Positions 56,468 through 64,000 of a stretch of 64,000 nucleotides of DNA are shown here, piece by piece. How positions within the stretch are numbered: position 1 is the first letter of the stretch; each line of letters opens with the position of its first letter. The DNA lies in assembly GCF_001592005.1 (NCBI RefSeq), contig NZ_BCVZ01000008.1:62001-126000 (forward strand), read 5' to 3'. This stretch comes from Bacillus sonorensis NBRC 101234 = KCTC 13918 (GTDB lineage: Bacteria; Bacillota; Bacilli; Bacillales; Bacillaceae). A program made the position numbers and the translations under genes. Under the pieces are notes generated by a model. That model was not told where the DNA came from. It saw only the letters and a list, made by a program, of their open reading frames with translations, and did no database searches.

Positions 56468-57376
56468 ATGAATGTGAATCACCTTGTTTCAGGCAGAACG
56501 GTTTTAAACCAATACGTGCATCACTTAGAGCCAAACGGCGCTTCATTTTACGTCCATTATTGGGGAGCTATGCCCAATCACTATCATACGCTGGTGCATA
56601 AGCATTCTTTTTTTGAAATTTGTTATGTGGTAAAAGGAGACGGCTATTATCTTGAACGCGGTTGTACATATCCGCTTAAGGAGAATACGATTTTTATGTC
56701 AAGGCCGGAAATATTGCACCAAATCAAAAGCGAGACCGGGCTGGTTATCCTTTATGTCGGCTTTGAGCTAAACGAAGAAAATTCAAGCGCTGAATGGATC
56801 AAAGTGATCGAGGAGGTGAAGCAAAGCGGCAATGTGACAGTCTATGCAAAAGATGAAGAAGCGCCGTGCTTGCTTTGGAAAACGTTAATGCTGCAAGCGG
56901 CGCAGCCCGTAAAAGCATTTTGTAAAGAGATCCTGGGGGATCTGTCGCAGGCTTTAATCCTGTCATTAATTCAAACCATTCTCCCCTCTGCCCACCACCC
57001 GATGCAGCAGCCTATTCAAACATCTTCAGCACTATTGACTGAAGTCAAGCTGCATATTCAAGACAACCTGTCACAATCATTAAAGCTGAAAGATGTCGCA
57101 CATCACTTTCATATTTCAGGAAGGCACTTGTCCCGTTTATTTTCAGCAGAGCTCGGCGTCAGCTACTCGGAATTCGTGCAAAACGAAAAAATCGTTAAAG
57201 CTGCTGAATTGCTGAAAACAACGGACTTATCGATCAAAGAAATCGCGGAAGAAATCGGTTTTACCGTCCACTATTTCACACGTGTATTTGCCGCCAAGAT
57301 CGGAAGCTCCCCCGGGCTTTTCCGGTCGCTTTACAAAGATTCAAAAATGACCGTATTTCACGCCGGCAAATCGTGA
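56468..57376 (+). CDS. AraC family regulator with cupin sensor domain
   Basis: A 302-residue regulator: N-terminal cupin-like AraC_binding domain (about 30-110; HKHSFFEICYVVKGDGYYLE) and a C-terminal double HTH (LKDVAHHFHISGRHLSRLF, IKEIAEEIGFTVHYFTRVF). SD AGGAGG 7 nt before ATG. It resembles YisR-type regulators beside sugar oxidation genes. It probably activates the two downstream genes from the 123-nt gap. Confidence 0.88.
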   Translation: MNVNHLVSGRTVLNQYVHHLEPNGASFYVHYWGAMPNHYHTLVHKHSFFEICYVVKGDGYYLERGCTYPLKENTIFMSRPEILHQIKSETGLVILYVGFELNEENSSAEWIKVIEEVKQSGNVTVYAKDEEAPCLLWKTLMLQAAQPVKAFCKEILGDLSQALILSLIQTILPSAHHPMQQPIQTSSALLTEVKLHIQDNLSQSLKLKDVAHHFHISGRHLSRLFSAELGVSYSEFVQNEKIVKAAELLKTTDLSIKEIAEEIGFTVHYFTRVFAAKIGSSPGLFRSLYKDSKMTVFHAGKS

Positions 57377-57463
57377 TTTGAAAGAAATGATGTCCTGAAA
57401 CGACAAAAGAATGTCTCTATCTGATAAAGACGAGACAAATCTCGTTACTTTATAATCTTAAAA

Positions 57464-57477
57464 AGAAAGCGATTACA
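57464..57477 (+). promoter_or_regulatory. cre site before the isomerase/Gfo-Idh operon
   Basis: AGAAAGCGATTACA matches cre except for the first base. It lies 8 nt downstream of TATAAT (57451-57456), where CcpA would block transcription. Confidence 0.65.
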
Positions 57478-57499
57478 AATCCTGAGGAGGAATACTTCA

Positions 57500-58441
57500 A
57501 TGAAACTATCTTATGTAACCGACAGTTTAGGGCATTTGCCTTTTGAAGAAATGCTTGACGCTGCTGCAGAACTTGGCATTGATACGCTGGAAATGACAAC
57601 CGGCGGCTGGTCACCCGCTCCCCACTTAAATCTCGATGAATTGCTGCAAAGCAGCGATAAAAGGCGCGAATTTGCAGAGGCGCTGGAAAAACGGAATATG
57701 ACGCTTTGCGCCTTAAATTGCTCCGGAAATCCTTTAGATCCGGGAGATCTGGGCAGAGAACACAGGGAAGTCACAGAAAAAACGATGGAGCTTGCGGGAT
57801 TATTAGGCATCAAAAAAGTCATCATGATGAGCGGTTTGCCGGCCGGAAGTCCTGAGGACAAAACGCCGAACTGGATTACATACACGGTGAGCTGGCCGCC
57901 TGTCTTAAAAGAAATCTTAACCTACCAGTGGGAAGAAGTCGCGGTCCCTTACTGGAAAAAGCTTGTCAAAAAAGCGGAAAGCTGCGGCGTTGAAAAAATC
58001 GCATTGGAAAATTTCAGCTCTCAATTAGTCTATAATCCTGAGACGCTCTTTCGGCTTCGAAACGCGGTCGGCCCGATCGTCGGGCTGAACCTTGATCCAA
58101 GCCACCTATTATGGATGGGGGCAGATCCAATCATCGCTGCAAGAGAACTGGGAGAGGCCATTCATCATGTCCACGGCAAAGATGTCAGAATTGAAAGACA
58201 AGTAGCCGCCGTAAACGGCGTCTTAGAAACAAAGGAAGTGACTGACACGGCCAATCGGGCGTGGAATTATGTAGCTGTCGGATGCGGACAGGATTTGCAG
58301 TGGTGGAAAGAATTTTTCTCAGTCGTGAAAATGATGGGTTATGACAGTGAAGTTTCTTTGGAAATGGAGGATCTCACGATGTCACCGGAAGCTGGCATCA
58401 GAACATCGATCAAAGCATTAAAGCAAACAATCAGCCAATAG
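57500..58441 (+). CDS. sugar phosphate isomerase/epimerase family (AP-endonuclease 2 fold)
   Basis: A 313-residue TIM-barrel of the xylose-isomerase-like family (IolE/IolI relatives). Metal-ligand segments are ENFSSQLVYN (Glu), NLDPSHLLWMG (Asp, His), VHGKDVR (His) and SLEMED (Glu). SD AGGAGG. Twelve bases before the Gfo/Idh gene, so one operon. The partnership suggests isomerisation, epimerisation or dehydration of a keto-sugar or keto-inositol; the substrate is unknown. Confidence 0.85.
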   Translation: MKLSYVTDSLGHLPFEEMLDAAAELGIDTLEMTTGGWSPAPHLNLDELLQSSDKRREFAEALEKRNMTLCALNCSGNPLDPGDLGREHREVTEKTMELAGLLGIKKVIMMSGLPAGSPEDKTPNWITYTVSWPPVLKEILTYQWEEVAVPYWKKLVKKAESCGVEKIALENFSSQLVYNPETLFRLRNAVGPIVGLNLDPSHLLWMGADPIIAARELGEAIHHVHGKDVRIERQVAAVNGVLETKEVTDTANRAWNYVAVGCGQDLQWWKEFFSVVKMMGYDSEVSLEMEDLTMSPEAGIRTSIKALKQTISQ

Positions 58442-58453
58442 GAGGTTGCCATC

Positions 58454-59632
58454 ATGCTGAATGGAGAAAAGATCATTTCAAGGCCTTTGCGCTGGGCAAT
58501 GGTAGGCGGAGGAAGGCTCAGCCAGGTTGGATATAAGCATCGCACAGGCGCCCTGAGAGACAATACAGCCTTTCGATTAACAGCCGGTGCATTTGATATC
58601 GATGCTGAAAGAGGAAAAGACTTCGGGATGAACCTCGGAGTGAGTGCGGAGCGCTGTTATCCTGACTATCAAACGATGTTTGCAGAAGAAGCCAAGCGGG
58701 ACGATGGCATAGAGGTTGTCTCGATTGCCACTCCGAACCGCACCCATTATGAAATCTGCAAGGCGGCGCTTGAAGCGGATTTGCATGTCACCTGTGAAAA
58801 GCCGCTGTTTTTCACCTCAGAAGAGGGTTATGAAATAAAAGCCCTTGCGGAGGAAAAAGGAAAAGTTATCGGCGTGACGTACGGTTTTTCCGGCAATCAA
58901 ATGCTGCTTCAAATGCGTGCCATGATTGAACAGGGGCAAATCGGCGATATTCGCGTGGTCGATTTGCAGTATACACACGGATTCAGCGCAACAGATGAAG
59001 TTGAAAAAACAAGCGACGCGCAAAAATGGCGCGTCGACCCTGCAATCGCCGGACCAAGCTTTGTGCTGGGCGATCTGTCCACCCATACCTATTATATGTC
59101 GCAGCTCATTATGCCTCATATAAAGATAAAAGAGCTGCTGTGTGACCGCCAGAGCTTCGTCAAAAATCGCGCTCCGCTCGAGGACAACGCCTACGTCCTG
59201 ATGCATTATGAAAACGGAGCGGTCGGGACGATGTGGACCTCCTCGATCAACGCCGGGTGTATGGATGGTCACAGAATCAGAATCGTCGGCTCGAAAGCAA
59301 GTCTGGAATGGTGGGACAGCAAACCGAACGAGCTGACATATGAAGTGCAGGGAGAGCCGATTCAGACGCTCGTTCGCGCCATGCCTTATTTGGACAGCCG
59401 CTGCAATGCGGATGAACGGCTGGGCGCCCTGCATACTGAAGGACTGTCTGAAGCATGGGCCAATATTTATTTGAAATTTGCCATCGCGATTGACGCTAAA
59501 AACCGCGGAGATGAAGAAACGTTAAAAAGCCTGGTTTATCCTGATATCGATGCCGGTATTGAGGGAATGCGCTGGGTTGAAAATTGCGTGCGTTCAGCAG
59601 GACAAGGCTCGGTGTGGGTTGATTTTCAATAA
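58454..59632 (+). CDS. Gfo/Idh/MocA family oxidoreductase
   Basis: A 392-residue NAD(P)-dependent sugar or inositol dehydrogenase. N-terminal Rossmann segment WAMVGGGRLSQVGYKHR (about 15-31), VVSIATPNRTHYEI, and the catalytic Lys in TCEKPLFF (about 116-123). A C-terminal substrate domain has DLSTHTYYMSQL, with His at the usual Gfo/Idh position. SD AGGAGG. Last gene of the operon; terminator shared with sacC. Substrate unknown. Confidence 0.88.
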   Translation: MLNGEKIISRPLRWAMVGGGRLSQVGYKHRTGALRDNTAFRLTAGAFDIDAERGKDFGMNLGVSAERCYPDYQTMFAEEAKRDDGIEVVSIATPNRTHYEICKAALEADLHVTCEKPLFFTSEEGYEIKALAEEKGKVIGVTYGFSGNQMLLQMRAMIEQGQIGDIRVVDLQYTHGFSATDEVEKTSDAQKWRVDPAIAGPSFVLGDLSTHTYYMSQLIMPHIKIKELLCDRQSFVKNRAPLEDNAYVLMHYENGAVGTMWTSSINAGCMDGHRIRIVGSKASLEWWDSKPNELTYEVQGEPIQTLVRAMPYLDSRCNADERLGALHTEGLSEAWANIYLKFAIAIDAKNRGDEETLKSLVYPDIDAGIEGMRWVENCVRSAGQGSVWVDFQ

Positions 59633-59786
59633 TAATAGGCAAGCGCGTTTTGTCCCATGATTCATTTCCAAAAACGCCGGCCAAAGCGCTATAGCCAATA
59701 CGACTTGTATAGACCAGCATATGCCGGGCCATATCACTTTATTCAAAGCTGGTTCAGCCGTAAAGACCGCATCCTATGAAGGCATT

Positions 59787-59815
59787 AAGGCCGGGATCAA
59801 ACATCCCGGCCTTTT
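59787..59815. terminator. bidirectional terminator between Gfo/Idh and sacC genes
   Basis: AAGGCCGGGAT and ATCCCGGCCTT form a perfect stem with T4; on the minus strand TAATGCC follows. Confidence 0.85.
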
Positions 59816-59816
59816 G

Positions 59817-61856
59817 TCATTGATTGGCGTAAACATTCTGAAAGACTGCCGTCGCCTCCCATACGTTCAAACCAAATCTTCCATTTGAAAATGTGTGGTC
59901 ATCAGCGTCTATGACCAGGCGGCCATCCAAATAAATGTTGAAGTTGGAACCGTCAGCAACCGTTTTAAGATGATATTTTCGATTGACATCGATCGGTGTC
60001 TGGTGTTCGGCAATGACGGTGGCTGCCCCGTTCTCAAATTTAAAAAATTTGACGACGTCATGTTTGGCATCCACATTTGCCAGATAGCCGTTTTTAACGT
60101 CTTGATCCGCTCGAAACACAAGCGCTCCCGCCCCTCTTCCATTTCCATCTTTAATCAATATATCGGATTCATAAGTGAAGTCCGTTCCCGATGCTGAAGA
60201 TGTAATAAAGGAATCGCCGTCAGAGCGCCCTTGTTTTCCTTCAATAGTGTCGGCCCACACGCCGTTTACGGTCGTCCAGCCGGCCAAATTGGATGTAAAC
60301 GGCGACTGTCCCCATACCTTATTTATAGGATGAATCGTCAAGGAGTTTAACTTTACAAAACCGTTTGAAGCGTACACCTCAAGCCCTTTGCTCGATTTAT
60401 CCGGGAGAATGATGTCGGTGATTACCTGCTGTCCATCGTTTCCAAACACTTCGACTGAAGAACGGTCGACAAAAATGCGCATCTTCACCTTCCCATTCAC
60501 CGGCCGTAATGGAGCGGTTTGTTTTCCGGTGTTAAAGCCTGGATGAAAGTCGGCCCTTCCGGATTGGCTGCGGTCGACAAACAGAGCGGCGCTGTTTGGA
60601 TGATAGCCGATTTTCGTATATTGATCATCTCCCTTTCGAACTTTAAAACCAAATTCAGAAGCCATGCCGCTGTTTATTTGAAATTCTGCATTTATTTCAT
60701 AGGCATCACCTGACAGACCCGCCAACAACTGACCGCTCGCAGGAGATATGACCTTATGGTTCCACTCTCTGAAGGCTCCTCTGATTGAGTGCAGCTCTCT
60801 TATCGGGGTTTGAACAACTCTGATCCCTTCGGAAAGCGTTTTCAATTCTAGCTGTCTTGGAATCGTCGCCGCTCCTCTCCACGGAGATGTTGGAACATCA
60901 TTGGCATATTGCCAATTGCTCATCCACCCTAACCAGAGCCGTCTGCCGTCTGAAGACGGTATGTCAGACCAAGTAACAGCCGCGTAAAAATCTTTGCCGT
61001 AGTCCGTCCATAAAACTTGGCTTGAAGGATTTTCATTTTTGAAAGCGGTTCCATTAAAGTCGCCGACAAAATACTGCATCCCCGATCCTCCTGATACAGC
61101 CCCGTTTCCAACACTGACTTGCATCACCCATTTCTTCTGATGCGGATTTCCGTCCACAGGAAGCTCAAACAAATCCGGGCATTCCCACACCCCTCCGTGA
61201 CTGCCCTGACCCTCTCCGAATTCACTTGCATAGACCCATTCTTTCAGGTTGGGAGATGTATAAATCAGGATCCGATCCCCGGCCGCAAGCACCATCACCC
61301 ACTTTTTTGTCTCTTCATGCCAAAAAACTTTCGGATCGCGAAAATCCTTTTTTCCCGGGTTCGGAATGACCGGGTTACCGGGGTATTTCTTCCATGTTCT
61401 TCCTTTATCATTGCTGTAGGCGATGCTTTGCACTTGGTGCCCTTCGCGGTCCTGCGTATATACCGCGACCAGCGGCTTCTCCGCTCCGGTCTGAAAACCG
61501 GTTGTATTATTCCAATCGACGACTGCGCTGCCGGAAAAAATCGTTCCATTTTCATCTGGATGCAAGGCAACAGGAAGGTGCTTCCAATGAACCAGATCCT
61601 TGCTTACCGCATGGCCCCAATGCATCGGTCCCCACTGCAGGCCATAGGGGTGATATTGATAAAACAGATGATATTCCCCTGCGTAATAAACCATTCCGTT
61701 TGGATCATTCATCCAGTTTGCTTCAGGAGTGAAATGATATTGCGGCCGATGGTCTTCATCATAATAGCTTGGGTCGACTGCTTCAACAGGAAGTGCTCCA
61801 GGCAGCAAAAACATCAACATAGCTCCCATTTGAACCAGTTTCTTTTTCATTCTCAT
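59817..61856 (-). CDS. sacC: secreted levanase/exo-fructosidase, GH32
   Basis: Releases fructose from levan, inulin and sucrose outside the cell. 679-residue precursor from ATG at 61856 (MRMKKKLVQMG; GGAGAG 4 nt upstream), with a signal peptide ending near LPVEA. Catalytic WMNDPNG (nucleophile Asp), RDP in FRDPKVFW, and WECPDLF (acid/base Glu). A beta-sandwich follows, then a C-terminal carbohydrate-binding-like domain (about 515-679). Last gene of the lev operon. Confidence 0.95.
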   Translation of the reverse strand: MRMKKKLVQMGAMLMFLLPGALPVEAVDPSYYDEDHRPQYHFTPEANWMNDPNGMVYYAGEYHLFYQYHPYGLQWGPMHWGHAVSKDLVHWKHLPVALHPDENGTIFSGSAVVDWNNTTGFQTGAEKPLVAVYTQDREGHQVQSIAYSNDKGRTWKKYPGNPVIPNPGKKDFRDPKVFWHEETKKWVMVLAAGDRILIYTSPNLKEWVYASEFGEGQGSHGGVWECPDLFELPVDGNPHQKKWVMQVSVGNGAVSGGSGMQYFVGDFNGTAFKNENPSSQVLWTDYGKDFYAAVTWSDIPSSDGRRLWLGWMSNWQYANDVPTSPWRGAATIPRQLELKTLSEGIRVVQTPIRELHSIRGAFREWNHKVISPASGQLLAGLSGDAYEINAEFQINSGMASEFGFKVRKGDDQYTKIGYHPNSAALFVDRSQSGRADFHPGFNTGKQTAPLRPVNGKVKMRIFVDRSSVEVFGNDGQQVITDIILPDKSSKGLEVYASNGFVKLNSLTIHPINKVWGQSPFTSNLAGWTTVNGVWADTIEGKQGRSDGDSFITSSASGTDFTYESDILIKDGNGRGAGALVFRADQDVKNGYLANVDAKHDVVKFFKFENGAATVIAEHQTPIDVNRKYHLKTVADGSNFNIYLDGRLVIDADDHTFSNGRFGLNVWEATAVFQNVYANQ

Positions 61857-62064
61857 GATTCTCTCCTTTCTTTTCCCTTCTTGTTTCCGGCCCGCTTCCT
61901 GTTGTATAAGCATATCGACTGTTACTGTGATGACCAGCGGCTGACAAAACTGCGCCGTACTTGCGCCGCATAACCGCCCCCCAGCACGTATGCCGGGGCA
62001 GCGTGTGTAACAAATTTGCGATTATAATAATCAGAAAAAGGCCTTATACGTTCAACTAAAGCGC
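61857..62064. other. gap between levG and sacC
   Basis: 208 nt. An open frame on the minus strand continues here from inside levG in another register but has no start signals of its own. No terminator that would uncouple sacC from levG was seen. Confidence 0.4.
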
Positions 62065-62892
62065 TTATTTCAGGACTCCAGCCCAATAGCCAAGAATACC
62101 GATCATAAAAATGCCAAGTATAATGAGGAGCGGATTCACTCCTTTGCGCAGCATCCACGCTACGAGCAGCGTCAATCCTAACGGCAGCACTCCCGGCATA
62201 ATGCTGTCCAAAATATTTTGCACAGTTTGAACGTCAACTTTCCCGGAATCATTCTTAATTCTGGAGACGACGATCGGAATGTTGATGGTGGTCCACTTGG
62301 AGACGAGCGCCCCCATCACAAACAATCCGAGTATTGAAGCGCCTTCCGTCAGTTTTTGAATGCGATTTCCAACCAAATCCTGCAAAATCTCCATGCCTTT
62401 GACATAGCCGTACTTTAAGCCATAATATTTTGTACTTAATCTTATGGCATTGATTAAGAAAAAGAACAGCAAAGGTCCGGCTATATTTCCCCCCAGAGCG
62501 AGCGAGGCTCCCAAAGCCGCCAATACCGGGCGCAATGTTCCCCAGAAAATCGGGTCGCCTACACCCGCCAGCGGCCCCATTAAACCGATTTTCATGCCGC
62601 TGATGGCTTTTGCATCTATCCCTTTTTTGTTGGCCATCTCTTCTTCCATGGCAGCCGACACACCGAAAATGGGCGCTGTCAGCCACGGATGTGTATTGAA
62701 CCATTCGAGGTGGCGCTGCAATGCTTCATTTCTTTTCGCCCCCGGGCCGTACAATTTTTTAATCGCCGGGATCATCACATAGCAGTATCCCAATGCCTGC
62801 ACACGCTCAAAGTTAAATGAGCCGAGCAAAAAATTCGAACGAATAAACATGCTGAATATTTCTTTTTTGGTTAATCTTTTTTCTGTCTCCAT
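62065..62892 (-). CDS. levG: PTS fructose-specific EIID component
   Basis: 275 residues of the mannose-family EIID (KKEIFSMFIRSNFLLGSFNF, NTHPWLTAPIFGVSAAMEEE, GLMGPLAGVGDP). C-terminal hydrophobic helices. Pairs with LevF in the membrane to import fructose liberated from levan. SD GGAGGG upstream; 23 nt after levF. Confidence 0.95.
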   Translation of the reverse strand: METEKRLTKKEIFSMFIRSNFLLGSFNFERVQALGYCYVMIPAIKKLYGPGAKRNEALQRHLEWFNTHPWLTAPIFGVSAAMEEEMANKKGIDAKAISGMKIGLMGPLAGVGDPIFWGTLRPVLAALGASLALGGNIAGPLLFFFLINAIRLSTKYYGLKYGYVKGMEILQDLVGNRIQKLTEGASILGLFVMGALVSKWTTINIPIVVSRIKNDSGKVDVQTVQNILDSIMPGVLPLGLTLLVAWMLRKGVNPLLIILGIFMIGILGYWAGVLK

Positions 62893-62915
62893 TCCTATAT
62901 GTCCCTCCTCATTGT

Positions 62916-63722
62916 TTAGGCATCAAGGTCGTCATCGTCATCATAGACGGCCAGGTTGTTGTCCGCTGCTGCGGCGACTGCTCCCTGGGCGCTGTTTTTT
63001 TGCATGACTTGTTGATATAAGAGCGCCAGGCATAGTCCCAGAGCGCCGAATCCAACCAAATTGAAGTCGGTAAATGCCGCCAATAAAAAGCCGATATAGA
63101 AGAAAGGCTTCAAATACGGAATGTTCATCATATTGATCACCATCGCGTACCCTACGACAACGATAATTCCTCCGCCCACCTGCAAACCTTTTGTGATGAC
63201 TTCAGGAATATTTCCCAGGAAAGCCTGAACGGCGCTGACGCTGATCAATGCTACAATCAATGTCGGAATCATGACTCTGAGCGCCTGAAACACCATAGCG
63301 GTGATATGCATGATTTCAATTCCTTTCATATTTCCATCCTTGGCATATTTGTCAGCGCGGTGAATCAAAAAGACTGTGAGCGTACGGACAAAAATGGTCA
63401 GCGCTTGCCCTGCTGCGGCCAAAGCGACGGCGACGGCAATTCCTTCGCCGATCCCCTGATCGGCAGTAATGACTAAAATGGTTGAAATCACAGAAGCGAT
63501 GGCTGTGTCCGGCGCCATGGCAAGCCCGACATTCATCCAGCCCAACGCCATCAGCTCAAGGGTTCCGCCCAAAATGATTCCCGTTTTTAAATCCCCGAGC
63601 ACCAAACCGACCAATGTGCAGGCGATCAGCGGACGGTGTGTCTGCCCTTCATCCAAAACACTTCCTATACCGGTAATGGCTGCAATGATTAACAACAAAA
63701 TAATTTGTATAGTAGACATCAT
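62916..63722 (-). CDS. levF: PTS fructose-specific EIIC component
   Basis: 268 residues of the mannose-family EIIC with about 7 helices (GTLELMALGWMNVGLAMAPD, HITAMVFQALRVMIPTL). The C-terminus is acidic (YDDDDDLDA). Two adjacent ATGs; both fit GGGGGA. 11 nt after levE. Confidence 0.95.
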   Translation of the reverse strand: MMSTIQIILLLIIAAITGIGSVLDEGQTHRPLIACTLVGLVLGDLKTGIILGGTLELMALGWMNVGLAMAPDTAIASVISTILVITADQGIGEGIAVAVALAAAGQALTIFVRTLTVFLIHRADKYAKDGNMKGIEIMHITAMVFQALRVMIPTLIVALISVSAVQAFLGNIPEVITKGLQVGGGIIVVVGYAMVINMMNIPYLKPFFYIGFLLAAFTDFNLVGFGALGLCLALLYQQVMQKNSAQGAVAAAADNNLAVYDDDDDLDA

Positions 63723-63733
63723 CTCATCCCCCT

Positions 63734-64000
63734 TTAAGATTTTGTTACGCTTCTTAAAATCTGCATAAAGTCTTCGCTGGCATCTGAAGGGAGCTGCCTC
63801 AATTCGAGTTTCACACCTAATTCATGTAATGTTTCAAACGCTTCTATATCTTTTTCGGTTACACTTACCGATTTTGTAATCTGCTTGCGGTTATTCTCGA
63901 AACGCATGCCTCCGACATTGACGGTTTTGATGGGGACGCCCGCTTCAATGAGAGAGACAATGTCGCTCGGGTTTTCAAATAAAAGCATCGCTGTTGTATC
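63734..64000 (-). CDS. levE: PTS fructose-specific EIIB component, C-terminal part
   Basis: The frame is open to the window edge and covers the last 88 residues of about 160 (MLLFENPSDIVSLIEAGVPI, NVGGMRFE, EDFMQILRSVTKS). The phosphorylated His of EIIB lies outside. In B. subtilis the SigL/LevR-controlled promoter and levD lie further upstream, also outside the window. Confidence 0.93.
   Translation of the reverse strand, partial: DTTAMLLFENPSDIVSLIEAGVPIKTVNVGGMRFENNRKQITKSVSVTEKDIEAFETLHELGVKLELRQLPSDASEDFMQILRSVTKS

Noticed and set aside
61922..62158. 78-codon frame overlapping the end of levG
   Set aside because: Starts inside levG in another register, lacks a ribosome site; protein-like tail is not enough.
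1..64000. CRISPR arrays, tRNA/rRNA genes, intact insertion sequences, complete prophage
   Set aside because: No regularly spaced repeats, cloverleaf-like genes, full transposase genes or phage structural genes were seen by eye.

Overview
The window looks like chromosome of the Bacillus licheniformis group (B. licheniformis, B. paralicheniformis, B. sonorensis and relatives). Most proteins are close relatives of B. subtilis proteins recognised by eye (Des/DesK/DesR, HxlA/B/R, Csn, RocG/RocB/RocE, XynB/XynP, SacC/LevEFG, TyrZ), and the window carries Erm(D)-type 23S rRNA methyltransferases with the short leader peptide known from B. licheniformis. No database search was run; species-level placement is inference.

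Layout. 1-10.7 kb: a Zur-box-controlled HemB paralogue (cut by the window edge), a first erm(D) gene behind an attenuator leader, a YrdN-type tautomerase, the hxlR / hxlA-hxlB formaldehyde-fixing ribulose monophosphate genes, the des-desK-desR membrane-fluidity system, then broken GrpB and serine-recombinase genes and a second, diverged erm(D) gene with its own promoter and the same leader peptide. 10.9-14.7 kb: chitosanase, a branched-chain amino acid carrier, and a Fur-box-controlled ferredoxin-NADP reductase. 15.4-22.2 kb: an L-rhamnose operon (rhaB-rhaA-rhaD-rhaM-transporter-fucO) behind a perfect inverted-repeat operator. 22.9-30.3 kb: an AraC-SDR pair, a frameshifted secreted PAP2 phosphatase, a second tautomerase, a truncated gluconate permease, an XRE remnant, and a PadR-DUF2812 operon with a self-operator.

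30.5-42 kb: a phospho-alpha-glucosidase/PTS/RpiR locus with a cre site, a WYL regulator with a DJ-1/PfpI protein, a DinB gene with three in-frame TGA codons, a MarR gene, a T-box-controlled tyrZ, and two lipoproteins. 42-47.4 kb: sulfide detoxification genes sqr-cstB, and a cytochrome P450 next to a broken TetR gene that still has two intact palindromes beside it. 47.4-52.3 kb: arginine/glutamate catabolism rocG, rocB-rocE with two -24/-12 (SigL) promoters, RocR-like sites and a cre site. 52.8-64 kb: xylan (xynP-xynB), an uncharacterised AraC / TIM-barrel isomerase / Gfo-Idh sugar operon, and levan use (levE-levF-levG-sacC, cut by the window edge).

The overall picture is a saprophyte's accessory region. 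Plant and fungal polymer genes are under CcpA-type control, and many genes show local decay (GrpB, recombinase, DinB, PAP2, TetR, GntP, XRE). Duplicated erm and tautomerase loci, each with flanking DNA, show that this stretch has been rearranged. Good candidates for new biology are the Zur-controlled HemB, the paired erm(D) attenuator loci and the 56-59 kb sugar operon. No CRISPR array, tRNA or rRNA gene was seen.
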